From positions 3,581,001-3,645,000 of the forward strand of contig CP007053.1 of assembly GCA_000242935.3 (NCBI GenBank): 64,000 nt of DNA, in the 5' to 3' direction. Below, piece after piece: positions 41,851 through 50,886 of this stretch. The position numbers and the translations under genes are program-made. The stretch comes from Opitutaceae bacterium TAV5 (GTDB taxonomy: Bacteria; Verrucomicrobiota; Verrucomicrobiia; Opitutales; Opitutaceae). The notes beneath the pieces were generated by a model, which was not told where the DNA came from, did no database searches, and worked only from the letters and a program-made list of their open reading frames with translations. Position 1 is the stretch's first letter. Each line of letters opens with the position of its first letter.

Positions 41851-43200
41851 ATGTCGTCCGCACCCGCTTCTCCCGCCCATTCCGACCAGCACTACCTTTC
41901 CATGGATCTGCTCCGCTTTACCACGGCGGGCAGCGTGGATGACGGCAAATCGACCCTGATCGGCCGCCTCCTCTATGATTCCAAATCCATCTTCGAGGAC
42001 ACCCTGGAAAACCTCGAACGCGTCACCGAGCAGCGCGGCGAGGAGCACCTCAACCTCTCGCTCCTCACCGACGGCCTCCGCGCCGAGCGCGAGCAGGGCA
42101 TCACCATCGATGTGGCCTACCGCTACTTCGCCACGCCCAGGCGCAAGTTCATCATCGCCGATACGCCCGGCCACATCCAGTACACGCGCAACATGGTGAC
42201 CGGTGCCTCCACCGCCAATCTCGCCATCATCCTCATCGACGCGCGCAAGGGCGTCATCGAGCAAACCTGCCGCCACTCCTTCATCGCCTCGCTCCTCGGC
42301 ATCCCGCACGTCATCGTCGCTGTCAACAAGATGGATCTCGTCGACTGGAGCGAAGCCCGCTTCGACGAGATCGTCGCCGCCTACAAGGAGTTTTCGTCAC
42401 GCCTGGCGATCCCCGACATCCAGTTTATCCCGATCTCCGCGCTGCACGGCGACAACGTCGTGGAGCGCTCCGCCAACATGCCCTGGCATGCCGGCGCGCC
42501 GCTCCTGCACACGCTCGAAAACGTCTACATCGGCAGCGACCTCAACCACGTCGATCCGCGCTTCCCGATCCAGACGGTGATCCGTCCGCACACCGACGCG
42601 TACCACGATTTCCGCGGCTTTGCCGGGCGCGTGGCCGGCGGCGTGTTTCGCCCCGGCGACGAGATTGTCGCACTCCCGTCCGGGCTCCCCGCGAAGATCA
42701 AATCCGTCCACGGACCCGACGGCGAAATCCCCGAGGCCTTCGCGCCGATGTCGGTCACGATCACGCTCGACCGCGAAATCGATTCCTCGCGCGGCGACCT
42801 TTTTGCGAAGCCGGCCAACCAGCCGCACGTGACGCAGGATGTCGAGGCGATGATCTGCTGGTTTTCGCCTTCGAAACTCCAGCCCGGCGGCAAGTACATC
42901 GTGCGGCACACGACGCGCGAGGCGAAGGCGGTGGTCAAGGCGGTGCTCTACAAGGTGAACATCAACACGCTGCACAAGGTGGAGGATGACCTGACGATCG
43001 GCATGAACGACATCGGCCGCATCCGCCTGCGCGTGGCCCAGCCGCTGATGGTCGATTCATACCGTCGCAACCGCACCACGGGCAGCTTCGTGCTCGTGGA
43101 CGAGTTCACCAACGCGACGATTGCCGCCGGCATGATCCTCTGGCCCGAACCCAACGTCACCCCCGAGCCCAGCCCGTGGGTGGATATGGGCGGACTGTGA
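41851..43200 (+). CDS. cysN: Sulfate adenylyltransferase large subunit CysN (GTPase)
   Basis: This 449-residue protein has an EF-Tu-like GTPase core: G1 GSVDDGKSTLIGRLLYDS, G3 DTPGHIQYTRNM, G4 NKMDLVDW and the family-specific REQGITIDVAYRYFAT. A beta-barrel part follows (RPHTDAYHDFRGFAGRVAGG and KYIVRHTTREAKAVV), and the C-terminus lacks an APS kinase domain. It hydrolyses GTP to drive APS formation with CysD. The ATG at 41851 is used, since upstream codons arise from the inverted repeat before it. Its stop codon forms part of a terminator stem shared with the convergent beta-glucosidase gene. Confidence 0.94.
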   Translation: MSSAPASPAHSDQHYLSMDLLRFTTAGSVDDGKSTLIGRLLYDSKSIFEDTLENLERVTEQRGEEHLNLSLLTDGLRAEREQGITIDVAYRYFATPRRKFIIADTPGHIQYTRNMVTGASTANLAIILIDARKGVIEQTCRHSFIASLLGIPHVIVAVNKMDLVDWSEARFDEIVAAYKEFSSRLAIPDIQFIPISALHGDNVVERSANMPWHAGAPLLHTLENVYIGSDLNHVDPRFPIQTVIRPHTDAYHDFRGFAGRVAGGVFRPGDEIVALPSGLPAKIKSVHGPDGEIPEAFAPMSVTITLDREIDSSRGDLFAKPANQPHVTQDVEAMICWFSPSKLQPGGKYIVRHTTREAKAVVKAVLYKVNINTLHKVEDDLTIGMNDIGRIRLRVAQPLMVDSYRRNRTTGSFVLVDEFTNATIAAGMILWPEPNVTPEPSPWVDMGGL

Positions 43201-43235
43201 CCGGAGCGGCGGCGGGGACGCCGCCGCTCCGGTCA
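43198..43235. terminator. Bidirectional hairpin, 17-bp perfect arms, formed by two stop codons and a palindromic repeat
   Basis: Arms 43198-43214 and 43219-43235 are exactly complementary around GGGA. The first base pairs of the stem are the TGA of cysN (43198-43200) and the TGA of the minus-strand beta-glucosidase (43235-43233). The stem core GGAGCGGCGGC is the same family as at 12241 and 39354. There is no T-run after it on either strand, so factor-independent termination is not certain. Confidence 0.75.
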
Positions 43236-44630
43236 TGCGACGCTGTTCGCGCTCATCACGCCGGCATACCAGCGGGCGCTGAGTTTGGGCGTGCGGCGCT
43301 GGGTCGCGTAGTCCACATGCACGAGGCCGAAACGCGGGGCATACCCGGCGGTCCATTCGTAGTTGTCCATGAATGACCAGTGGAAATAACCGCGCACAGG
43401 CACGCCGTCGCCGATGGCGCGGTGGAGTTCGAGGAGGTTTTCGCGCAGCAGGACTTTTCGATGCAGGTCGAGCACTTCGCGGGTGCCCGTGCCGTCCGCA
43501 CCGCCGCCGCTTTCGATGCCGGTGACAGGCTCGTTGATGTAGCCGCAGCCGTTTTCCGCGATATGGATCGGGTGCGGGCCATAAACCTCCGTGTAGAACC
43601 GCGGTCCCCAGTAAAGCGATTGCGGGGTGATGTGATGCCAGTCGCAGTCGGTTTTGGCAAAGGGCGCGGAGAAGGGCACGCGTTCGGGATGACCGTCGCG
43701 CCCGGCGCGGACGAAGTAGCCGCTGTAGGCGTTGAACCCGAAAAAATCCGTGCGCTGCGTGATGAGTGCAAAATCGTCCGGTGCGACGTGTGGCTGGTCG
43801 GCTTCGCCGATGATCCGCAGGTAGGTGTCGGTGTAGGTGCCGCGATGGAGCGGTTCGAGGACACGAATGTTGTCCACCACAAACACCTCGCGGGCGGCGG
43901 CGATGTCGGCGGCGTTTGTAGCGAAAAGCGGGATGGGGATGCGTGGATTGTCCGCCATGCCGACGATGGCGCCGGGCGCGCCGTGTTCGCGCACGGCCCG
44001 GACGGCATGGCCGTGGGCGACGAGGGCATGGTGGTAGGTCTGGTTGACGACCTGCTCGGGTTCGCGGAGGCCGGGTGCGTTGCGTCCGGTGCCGTAGCCG
44101 TTGCGGGTGAAGGAAAAGATTTCGTTGATCGTGAACCAGTGACGCACGCGGTCGCCGAGTTCACGGACGAGCGTATCGGCATAACGGGCGAAGGCATCGA
44201 CGGTCTTCCGCGAGCGCCAGCCGCCGAAGCGGTCTTCGAGCGATTGCGGCAGGTCCCAGTGATAGAATGTCACCCACGGCGTGATGCCGTTTCCGGCGAG
44301 GCAATCGAGGAGACGTTTGTAAAAATCGAGGCCGCGCGGATTGGGCGCGCCGTCGCCATCGGGAAAAATGCGGGGCCAGGAGACGGAGAGGCGGTAGTGG
44401 CGAAGCCCCAGATCGCGCATCAGGGAAAAATCCTCCGGATAGCGGTGGTAATGATCGCAGGCGACGGCGGGCGTATCGCCGTCGCGGATCTTTCCGGGAA
44501 TCGTGGCGTAGTGATCCCAGATGGACGGACCCTTGCCGTCGGCCGCGGCGGCCCCTTCGATCTGGGTCGCGGCGGTGGCAGCGCCCCAGATGAAATTATC
44601 CGGAAATTTGCAGGTAGTGACAGGTGACAT
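43233..44630 (-). CDS. GH1 beta-glucosidase-type enzyme
   Basis: This 465-residue protein has GH1 features in order: FPDNFIWGAATAATQIEGAA (residues 9-28), LGLRHYRLSVSWPRIFPDGD, the acid/base Glu in HWFTINEIFSF, the nucleophile Glu in IHIAENGCGY, and the C-terminal YFHWSFMDNYEWTAGY with its substrate-binding Trp and Glu. It would cleave terminal beta-linked glucose or similar sugars from oligosaccharides. There is no signal peptide, so it is cytosolic. It is the last gene of the 12.7-kb minus-strand glycan cluster, 56 bp after the solute-binding protein gene. The ATG at 44630 is chosen because the conserved sequence begins eight residues later. Confidence 0.93.
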   Translation of the reverse strand: MSPVTTCKFPDNFIWGAATAATQIEGAAAADGKGPSIWDHYATIPGKIRDGDTPAVACDHYHRYPEDFSLMRDLGLRHYRLSVSWPRIFPDGDGAPNPRGLDFYKRLLDCLAGNGITPWVTFYHWDLPQSLEDRFGGWRSRKTVDAFARYADTLVRELGDRVRHWFTINEIFSFTRNGYGTGRNAPGLREPEQVVNQTYHHALVAHGHAVRAVREHGAPGAIVGMADNPRIPIPLFATNAADIAAAREVFVVDNIRVLEPLHRGTYTDTYLRIIGEADQPHVAPDDFALITQRTDFFGFNAYSGYFVRAGRDGHPERVPFSAPFAKTDCDWHHITPQSLYWGPRFYTEVYGPHPIHIAENGCGYINEPVTGIESGGGADGTGTREVLDLHRKVLLRENLLELHRAIGDGVPVRGYFHWSFMDNYEWTAGYAPRFGLVHVDYATQRRTPKLSARWYAGVMSANSVA

Positions 44631-44686
44631 ACAAAAGGAATCGGTTCTGAACGCGGAGGGAGAAAAAGGCGAAAAGACCGGAGGAC

Positions 44687-46300
44687 TCAGCGGGCCGGAT
44701 TGCGGGCGAGTTCGCTTTCGATCCATGCCCGGGTGGCCTCCTGCTGGTTTTGCGTTTCGAGAATCGCGCTGAGCCGGTCTTCGACACGCGGCCGGTCGGC
44801 ATCGGAGGCGTGGCGGACGAGCAGGAGACCGGCGGCGGCAGGCAGGTCCTGCCGGGCGATATTCAGGCGCGCAACCGCGGACTGGCGGGCCAGATCCTCG
44901 CGGACGGCTTTCCCGTAGTCCGGAGCGATGATTGCCTTGAAGGCTTCGACCGACCCTGCTGGACGCACGAGGGCGTTGTTCGCGTTTTCGACGATGCGTG
45001 CGGTATTGGTACCGGGATTGCTGATCTGGAAGCCGTCCACATAGCCGTCCACGCGCGGGACAAAGGGTTCGACTTCGGGCGTGAGCCGCGCGCCGACCAC
45101 GGCGGGGAGCCAGCCGCTGAGCCGGGTAAAGCGTTCGTTTTGGGAGCGCGAAGTCAGAAACCTCAGAAAATCGACGGCGCGGTCGCGGTTGGCGGTCTGG
45201 AGCGGGATGCCGAAGCTGAGGCTCGTGGTGGTGGCGGCTTCGGACGCGGGGCCGAGAACGTTTTTCCCATAGCGTGGGTGATCTCCCGAGGGTATCGGTA
45301 TATTGAATACTCCGGTAGGGAAGTGCGCCTGCTGGCGAAAGCTGGGCGCGTCGTAGCTGCCGGTGGCGATGAAGAGGGCGCGGCCTTGCACAAAGTAGAA
45401 CGTGGCGTCTTCTCGCGGGACTTGCAGGTAGCCGGGCTGGAGGCGCAGGCCGATGTCGCGCGTGATGGCGAGACCGTCGACGACGGCAGGCGTGTCGAGC
45501 GACCAGTCGCCGCGCAGATAGCTGACGCCGAGTTCCACGGGATCGCGCTGCATCGCGTAATTGCGCAAGGCGACAAGACCGAGCTTTTGCGTCTGGCTGT
45601 TGGCGAACTTGTAGATGATGAGGGGGCCGTTGAGTTTTGATCCGGCGATGGGAATCAGGGCGGCGTGCTGCTCGCGGGCCCAGCTTTCGACGCGGTCGCA
45701 GATGGCGATGAACTCGTCGAACGTGCGCGGCTCGGGAGTTTGACCGAGAATACGTTTCCAGAGCGAGGCATTGTAATAGACGCGGACGGTGTGCATCGAC
45801 ATGGGCACGCCGTAATATTCGAGGAGATTGGGCCGGTAGCTGAAACCGCCGACGAGGCCGTCGATGAACGTGTTGCGCCAGGCAACGGATTCGAGGTCGG
45901 TGCCGCGGTTCCAGGGATTGGGTTGTTCGACGTAATCGGTGAGAGGGAGAAAAAAGCGGGAGAGCATTTCGTCCTCGGCGTTGCGGGGCATCTTGCCGAG
46001 TTCGATGAGGTCGGTGGCGGTGCCGCCGATGAGCTGGGTTTGCAGCCACTGCGTGTAGGTGCGCTCCGGGATGGCGAGCTGTTCGACGCGGACGCCGGGG
46101 TGGAGTTTTTCGTAATCGCGGGTGAGGGCATCGAAAGCGGTGCGCAGGCCGGCTTCGAGTTGCCAGTGGGCGAAGCGGATCACCTCGCGATCGTCGGTGC
46201 GGTCGGAGCGCGCCCGGCCGAGAATTTTGACGAGAGAAAACGTGAAACAGCCGGCAAGGAGGGCGAGGCCGACAAGCGTGGTGAATTTGTCGCGGGTCAT
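44687..46300 (-). CDS. Extracellular solute-binding protein (ABC transporter, family 1), possibly a lipoprotein
   Basis: In this 537-residue protein the N-terminus has a lipobox-like LLAGC at residues 14-18 within a hydrophobic stretch, so it may be a lipoprotein or a membrane-anchored binding protein. The body fits sugar-binding ABC proteins: VIRFAHWQLEAGLRTAFDAL, VEQLAIPERTYTQWLQTQL, ATDLIELGK and, later, FFVQG-like and ATGSYDAPSF sequence. It would capture an oligosaccharide. No permease or ATPase gene is next to it, which is unusual. The C-terminus (ILETQNQQEATRAWIESELARN) is an added helical tail beyond the usual family length. Confidence 0.82.
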   Translation of the reverse strand: MTRDKFTTLVGLALLAGCFTFSLVKILGRARSDRTDDREVIRFAHWQLEAGLRTAFDALTRDYEKLHPGVRVEQLAIPERTYTQWLQTQLIGGTATDLIELGKMPRNAEDEMLSRFFLPLTDYVEQPNPWNRGTDLESVAWRNTFIDGLVGGFSYRPNLLEYYGVPMSMHTVRVYYNASLWKRILGQTPEPRTFDEFIAICDRVESWAREQHAALIPIAGSKLNGPLIIYKFANSQTQKLGLVALRNYAMQRDPVELGVSYLRGDWSLDTPAVVDGLAITRDIGLRLQPGYLQVPREDATFYFVQGRALFIATGSYDAPSFRQQAHFPTGVFNIPIPSGDHPRYGKNVLGPASEAATTTSLSFGIPLQTANRDRAVDFLRFLTSRSQNERFTRLSGWLPAVVGARLTPEVEPFVPRVDGYVDGFQISNPGTNTARIVENANNALVRPAGSVEAFKAIIAPDYGKAVREDLARQSAVARLNIARQDLPAAAGLLLVRHASDADRPRVEDRLSAILETQNQQEATRAWIESELARNPAR

Positions 46301-46366
46301 GACGAGGGAAAAAAGCCGGTGGAGAGAGCGTTCCGGCCGCGAAGCGGTTGCCGGCAGGAGCAGGAG

Positions 46367-48304
46367 TCAGTGGGGGGTGTCGAGCTGGACCCGTGTGCGC
46401 AACGTGAGCGTACGGGCGGGAGAAACCGTACGAACGACAACGCAGGCGTGGTGATTCATTTTTCCGGAGAGCAGGGTGCCGTCGGGCATGGGTTCGACGG
46501 TGATCTGCAGGGGCGCGGTCGCTTCGCTCCGGATCACGATGTCGCCGACCTGAACCCGGTTGTCGGCGAGGGTGCGGGGCGCATCGGCGGGTTGCCCGAG
46601 ATGCCAGCGGAAGAGGATGATATCGGGTTCGCGCAGCTCGACTTCGTCGGTGATGTCCGCGCCGGCACGGTCCCAGACCACGCGGCGGACCCAGCGGTTG
46701 ACGCTGGCATAGCAGCCGGAGGCATCCACGGTGATGTCGCCGCCGGTGGCGTCGAGGCGAGCGACGGTGAGGGGAGCGGAGCGGTGGGCGCGGTCGAGAA
46801 TCTGCCCGGCTCCGGCTTTGAGGATTTCGGGTGTGAGGGCGGCGGGTGCATGGTCGCCGACTTGCAGGACGTTGTGTCCGGCGATGCTGCGGAAGTGGGT
46901 GGGATGTTCGGGAAGTCCGTAGGAAACGAGGCCGGCTTCGATAAGCACGGGCTTGCCGTCGAGGATGAGGTTGACGTGCCCGCGGTCCTGGTGGTCGTGG
47001 GCGTCGGTGGCGTGGCCGCCGCGAATCCATAATCCGGATACTTTTCCTCCGGGTGAATTTTCCCACGATTCGATCCAGTTGACCCGGGTGGCGATGCGGT
47101 AGGAGGCGAAGGCGGGGGGCGGAAGCGGGGCGAGGTTTTTGTTCCCGGCAAGGGTGGCGCGGGCGAGGAAAACGGGGAGCGAGGTGGCGAAGGTGGCGGA
47201 ACGCGCTTCCGGAACGCGGCGGTTGAAACCCCAGATGGCAACGGGATGGCCGGTATCGGTGACGAGTTGGGCAAGGAGGCCGGGATCGATGCCGGCCCAG
47301 CTGTCAAAAGCATTGATGGTAAAGCGGCCCGGTTGCTGATGGTGCATGAGCCAGACGGGGAATTTTTTGAGGAAGGGGTGGTCAAGCAGACGGGTATCGC
47401 CGGCCTGGAGCGCCGTGGCGCGGGCAACGGAGAGAACGCTGGAAAGGGTGATGGAGCCGTAACCCATGCCTTCGACGAACTCGCCGTCGGGGCCCTGGGC
47501 ATCGAGGGAGCGGAGGATGTTCCTGACGCCGAATTCGTAGTCGTCGCGGTGGCGGTCGAGTCCGTTGAAGAGGCTGGCGAGGACGATGGCCTCGTTGGGG
47601 AGCACCCACTGGTTGCTGTAGGCGGCTTCGCGTTTGATGAACCAGCTCCGCTGCGTGCGCCAGTCGTCGCGGATGCGGGCGATCTCGGCTTCGAAGCGGG
47701 TGTCGAGAGCTTGGCGAAGCTCGGGTGAAACGGAGCCGTCCGGGAGGAGTTTTATGGATTCGGTGATGGCGCGGACGGCCCAGCCGGTGCCGAGCCACGC
47801 GCCGCCGGAGGTGGCCGAGCCGCCGGACCAGCCGGGACGTTCGAGGGGAGCCCACGTGGCCAGCTCGGCGAGTTGTGCGCAAACATAACCGGCGAGCGCA
47901 CGATCACCGGTCAGGCGGGCGGCAGCGGCGATGCGGGGGAGGCGGCGGCTGAGTTCGCTGGCCGCGGAGGAGTCGCCGAGGCCGAGGGCAAGGCGTTCGA
48001 AACCGGCATCATCGAGATGAGGCATGTGCGCGGGTTTTGTTTTATACTTCATGTTGATGCCGGAGGCGCGCAGCTCGGCGAGGTCACGGGGGCGACGGAT
48101 GAGCGGTTTTTGCGCGGCTTCCTCGCGGGCGGCGGCAACCAGTGCATCGCGGGAGGCGGCAAGGTCGGGACTGGACGTGCGGGCAAGCTCATCGAGCGTG
48201 GCGCAGGGATCGGCGGATACCGCGCGGACCGGGGCGGCAAAGGCGGAGAGCAGAAGCGCGAGCAGCAGGGGGGCGAATGCGAGCGGGAGGCCGGAGGTGG
48301 TCAT
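46367..48304 (-). CDS. Secreted heparinase II/III-family polysaccharide lyase
   Basis: This 645-residue protein has a signal peptide (AFAPLLLALLLSAFAAPVRA), an alpha-toroid domain (GLGDSSAASELSRRLPRIA, NQWVLPNEAIVLASLFNGLD, DGEFVEGMGYGSITLSSVLS) and a beta-sandwich. The sandwich has the heparinase C-terminal pattern HDHQDRGHVNLILDGKPVLI, with His and Asp likely to bind a metal or substrate. Members cleave uronic-acid polysaccharides (heparin, alginate, ulvan-like) by beta-elimination. The substrate is not set by the sequence. It lies between the solute-binding protein gene and two further lyase-like genes, so it is likely part of one uronate-glycan degradation set. Confidence 0.85.
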   Translation of the reverse strand: MTTSGLPLAFAPLLLALLLSAFAAPVRAVSADPCATLDELARTSSPDLAASRDALVAAAREEAAQKPLIRRPRDLAELRASGINMKYKTKPAHMPHLDDAGFERLALGLGDSSAASELSRRLPRIAAAARLTGDRALAGYVCAQLAELATWAPLERPGWSGGSATSGGAWLGTGWAVRAITESIKLLPDGSVSPELRQALDTRFEAEIARIRDDWRTQRSWFIKREAAYSNQWVLPNEAIVLASLFNGLDRHRDDYEFGVRNILRSLDAQGPDGEFVEGMGYGSITLSSVLSVARATALQAGDTRLLDHPFLKKFPVWLMHHQQPGRFTINAFDSWAGIDPGLLAQLVTDTGHPVAIWGFNRRVPEARSATFATSLPVFLARATLAGNKNLAPLPPPAFASYRIATRVNWIESWENSPGGKVSGLWIRGGHATDAHDHQDRGHVNLILDGKPVLIEAGLVSYGLPEHPTHFRSIAGHNVLQVGDHAPAALTPEILKAGAGQILDRAHRSAPLTVARLDATGGDITVDASGCYASVNRWVRRVVWDRAGADITDEVELREPDIILFRWHLGQPADAPRTLADNRVQVGDIVIRSEATAPLQITVEPMPDGTLLSGKMNHHACVVVRTVSPARTLTLRTRVQLDTPH

Positions 48305-48318
48305 CGGAATTAAAAATT

Positions 48319-48500
48319 AAGGGAACTTCCAGGAATTGAACAGAAGGCAACGAAGAGAACGAAGAACAACCAAGGACGCTTACGGTTCACTCCTGTTTAA
48401 TTTTATTAGAATAAATGACTTATTGTTCAGGGTCTTCTTTGTTTTACCCTCGTTGCCTTTGTTTCCTTCTGTTCAAAAATGAATTTCAAGAACTTCCCTT
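48319..48500. repeat. Imperfect inverted repeat, GAACAGAAGG / AAGGGAACTTCC family
   Basis: AAGGGAA(C/G)TTC at the left (48319-48329) and the complementary GAACTTCCCTT at the right (48490-48500) flank TTGAACAGAAGGCAACGAAG on the left and CTTCTGTTC-type sequence on the right. The match is imperfect overall. It fills the 239-bp gap between two heparinase-like genes, where no gene is visible. It is the same family as at 6211 and 8902. Confidence 0.65.
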
Positions 48501-48543
48501 AAAGATCAGGGAACGGGAGCGGGGGGGGCGATTTACGTCATGG

Positions 48544-50730
48544 CTACCACACGACAAAGGTTTCCGTGACTCCGCCGATTGTGATGGCGAGGTGGTTGTC
48601 ATTGAGCGAAAACACGTCGTGGCCGACATGGAGTTTTCCATCGGAAAACGAAATGGACAAGGGCGCGGGGAGGGGAGCGCCGGCCGCCGCCACGGGACGC
48701 AATACGGATACAAAGCCGAGATTCGCGGCCGGCTCGCGGTTGCGAACCGTCAACTCGATCGCGCTGCCGGGTTTTCCCTCGTTCGCCCCGCCGGGACTGT
48801 AATCGCGACCCTGGCCGTGCATGTGCCCTTCGCCCACCGACGCGTCCAGCGGTGCATCCGCCGCGACAAACATTTCGAGCGCGGCTTTCGGGCGTTTCAG
48901 CAAAAACGAACGCGAATCGGCTCCGCCTCTTCCTTCCGTGGTCGAAAGCACGGCGCGTCCGTCACGATTGTTGAAATGCAGGCGCCAGGCGTAGGAGTGG
49001 GTTTCACCTGTGCTTTCGAGGCGGTCGAACATCACGAAATAGCCCGGTTCCCGGGCATAAACCACGACGCGTCCGATTCGCTTGTGGGGTTGCGCATAGG
49101 CGCCGGTGGCATCGCTGGCGAGGACGTCGGCGGCTTTGCCCGCGGCCAGCAAGGTGGTTTTCGCGACGGGCCGGCCTTGGATCATCGCCGTTGTCCGGGG
49201 CTTGATCGGCAGCAACTGGTTCTTGTCGTCGATTTCAACCGTGTTTTGCGCGCGCGTGCTCATATCGTATTCGAAATGCAACGGGCTGCGATAGGAGGCG
49301 GAGCCGGGCGAGACGACGAGGTATTCCCCAAAGGCCGCCAGCACGAAGGAGTTTCGGCAGGCGTGATGGTGGCTGTAATTTGTTTTGGTCGCGCCTGCAT
49401 TGTTGAGCGCGAACACCACGCCGTTGTCATCCCAGCCGGAGCGGATAAAATTCTCGCCGCTGGCGAAGGAGGCGAGGGTGGGCAGGCCGAGTTCGGCGGG
49501 GGACCGGGCCGGCGGCAGTTTTACTGCCAATCCCGATCCCGCTCCCTGTTTTTGCAGAAACAGAAAGATTCGCCAGTGCCGCACGTCCCCTCGTTCTTCC
49601 TCCGTTTCGCTTTTGACGGAACTGTTTGGCGGGAAAAATGCGTCGCCCAGCCAGCGCGCGAGGCCGTCATGATAGAGGGAGGAGAAGAGAGCGGTGGTGG
49701 CGGCAGGAGGACGGCCCCAATACGAGTTGTCGTGAAAATGGGCGCGCATCGGTTGATAGCCGGCGGCGTCTTTGTCGCGGCCGCGGAACAGGAAATAATG
49801 ATACGCGAGCCAGCGCGAGGAGTGGGCCAGGGGCGCGCCGGAGAACACGGTTTTCAGTTGCTCGGGCGACATGGCGAGCGCCGCGGAAAAGAGCGTGTCG
49901 ATCGGATAATAGAAATAGCCTGTCCCCTCGCCATAACTGCCGTCGGCCTCGACCGTGGAATCGAGGTACCAGCGCAGGCGGCGGACGGCGGTTCGTTGCG
50001 CGTCGCCGTCGTCCAGATAGCGCGCCATGACGAGCGTGCCAGTGGCGATGACGGCGGTCCAGTTGTTGGCTTTGTCGGTCTTGAGCCATGTGAGGCAGGG
50101 AACGAGCGCCTTGGCACGCAGCGCGGCGTCCATCGAGGCGATTTCGTCTGCGGAAAACAAGTCGGGTGAGGCGGCGAGGGCGTTGGCGAAGGAGAGGCCG
50201 GTCTGGGCGGTTTCGAGACCGGCGTTGTTGCCGCGCAATTCGGAGTGGAGCCAGAAGGCGGGCGGCAGGGCGGCGATGTGCGTCAGATGCGTTTTGAGAA
50301 ATTGCCCGAGCAGATCGTGTCCGGTGAACAGGTGAACGAGCGAAAGGCGCGTGAGGTCGCGCAGGCTGTAAATGTAGCGGCTGGCGCCGAAGCCGGTTTT
50401 GGGGAGATGCCACTGGTTGACGGTTTGCGCGGCGAAGGCGGCTTCGGCCTCCCAGGCGGCGCGTCCGTCGGCGGTGTCGGCGAACCACTCGCCCAGTTTG
50501 CGAAATTCCTCCGGCGAGGCCCAGGGATGGCGGCTGGCGCCGATGCGCGCAGGGCGCGACGGGTCGGGTTGGGCAAACTCCCCGGCCGTGACTTCGCGTC
50601 CGTTTTCGGGTTTGGGAAAATCGGGGTGTTCGAAGACCGGAGGCTGGTCAGCGGCAACGGCGGAGAGCAGAAGCGCGAGCAGCAGGGATGCGAATACGAA
50701 GGGGGAGGGGAGACGGCGGGAGGTGGGCAT
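48544..50730 (-). CDS. Secreted heparinase II/III-like polysaccharide lyase
   Basis: This 728-residue protein has a signal peptide (FVFASLLLALLLSAVAADQP) with the ATG at 50730. An alpha-toroid of about 350 residues follows, with LHSELRGNNAGLETAQTGLS, TWLKTDKANNWTAVIATGTL and YGEGTGYFYYPIDTLFSAAL, which resemble lyase active-site stretches. A beta-rich region with NYSHHHACRNSFVLAAFGEY comes next and matches the heparinase C-terminal region. It is probably an endo- or exolytic uronate lyase of the periplasm or cell surface. It is clearly related in plan to the gene at 46367 but much divergent. It lies 157 bp after the lyase gene at 50887 on the same strand. Confidence 0.8.
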   Translation of the reverse strand: MPTSRRLPSPFVFASLLLALLLSAVAADQPPVFEHPDFPKPENGREVTAGEFAQPDPSRPARIGASRHPWASPEEFRKLGEWFADTADGRAAWEAEAAFAAQTVNQWHLPKTGFGASRYIYSLRDLTRLSLVHLFTGHDLLGQFLKTHLTHIAALPPAFWLHSELRGNNAGLETAQTGLSFANALAASPDLFSADEIASMDAALRAKALVPCLTWLKTDKANNWTAVIATGTLVMARYLDDGDAQRTAVRRLRWYLDSTVEADGSYGEGTGYFYYPIDTLFSAALAMSPEQLKTVFSGAPLAHSSRWLAYHYFLFRGRDKDAAGYQPMRAHFHDNSYWGRPPAATTALFSSLYHDGLARWLGDAFFPPNSSVKSETEEERGDVRHWRIFLFLQKQGAGSGLAVKLPPARSPAELGLPTLASFASGENFIRSGWDDNGVVFALNNAGATKTNYSHHHACRNSFVLAAFGEYLVVSPGSASYRSPLHFEYDMSTRAQNTVEIDDKNQLLPIKPRTTAMIQGRPVAKTTLLAAGKAADVLASDATGAYAQPHKRIGRVVVYAREPGYFVMFDRLESTGETHSYAWRLHFNNRDGRAVLSTTEGRGGADSRSFLLKRPKAALEMFVAADAPLDASVGEGHMHGQGRDYSPGGANEGKPGSAIELTVRNREPAANLGFVSVLRPVAAAGAPLPAPLSISFSDGKLHVGHDVFSLNDNHLAITIGGVTETFVVW

Positions 50731-50886
50731 GAGGCGAATGATAGGCCGGAGCATCGACCCTGGCGAACCGGAGAAGTGTGGCGAATTGCAGATTTGCTGA
50801 GGCGAATGCGGAGAGTTGGCTACCATGCAGGAGCGGGATTGGAACATGCAGCCCGGCAGGAACCGGGCCGCCCCGGCTGGATTGCC

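Noticed and set aside
44631-47066. Upstream extension of the GH1 gene to a 1277-residue frame
   Set aside because: It overlaps the solute-binding and lyase genes out of frame and is Arg/Pro/His-rich; GH1 begins at 44630.
48305-48543. Missing gene between two heparinase-like genes
   Set aside because: The gap is occupied by an inverted repeat with no stable open frame.
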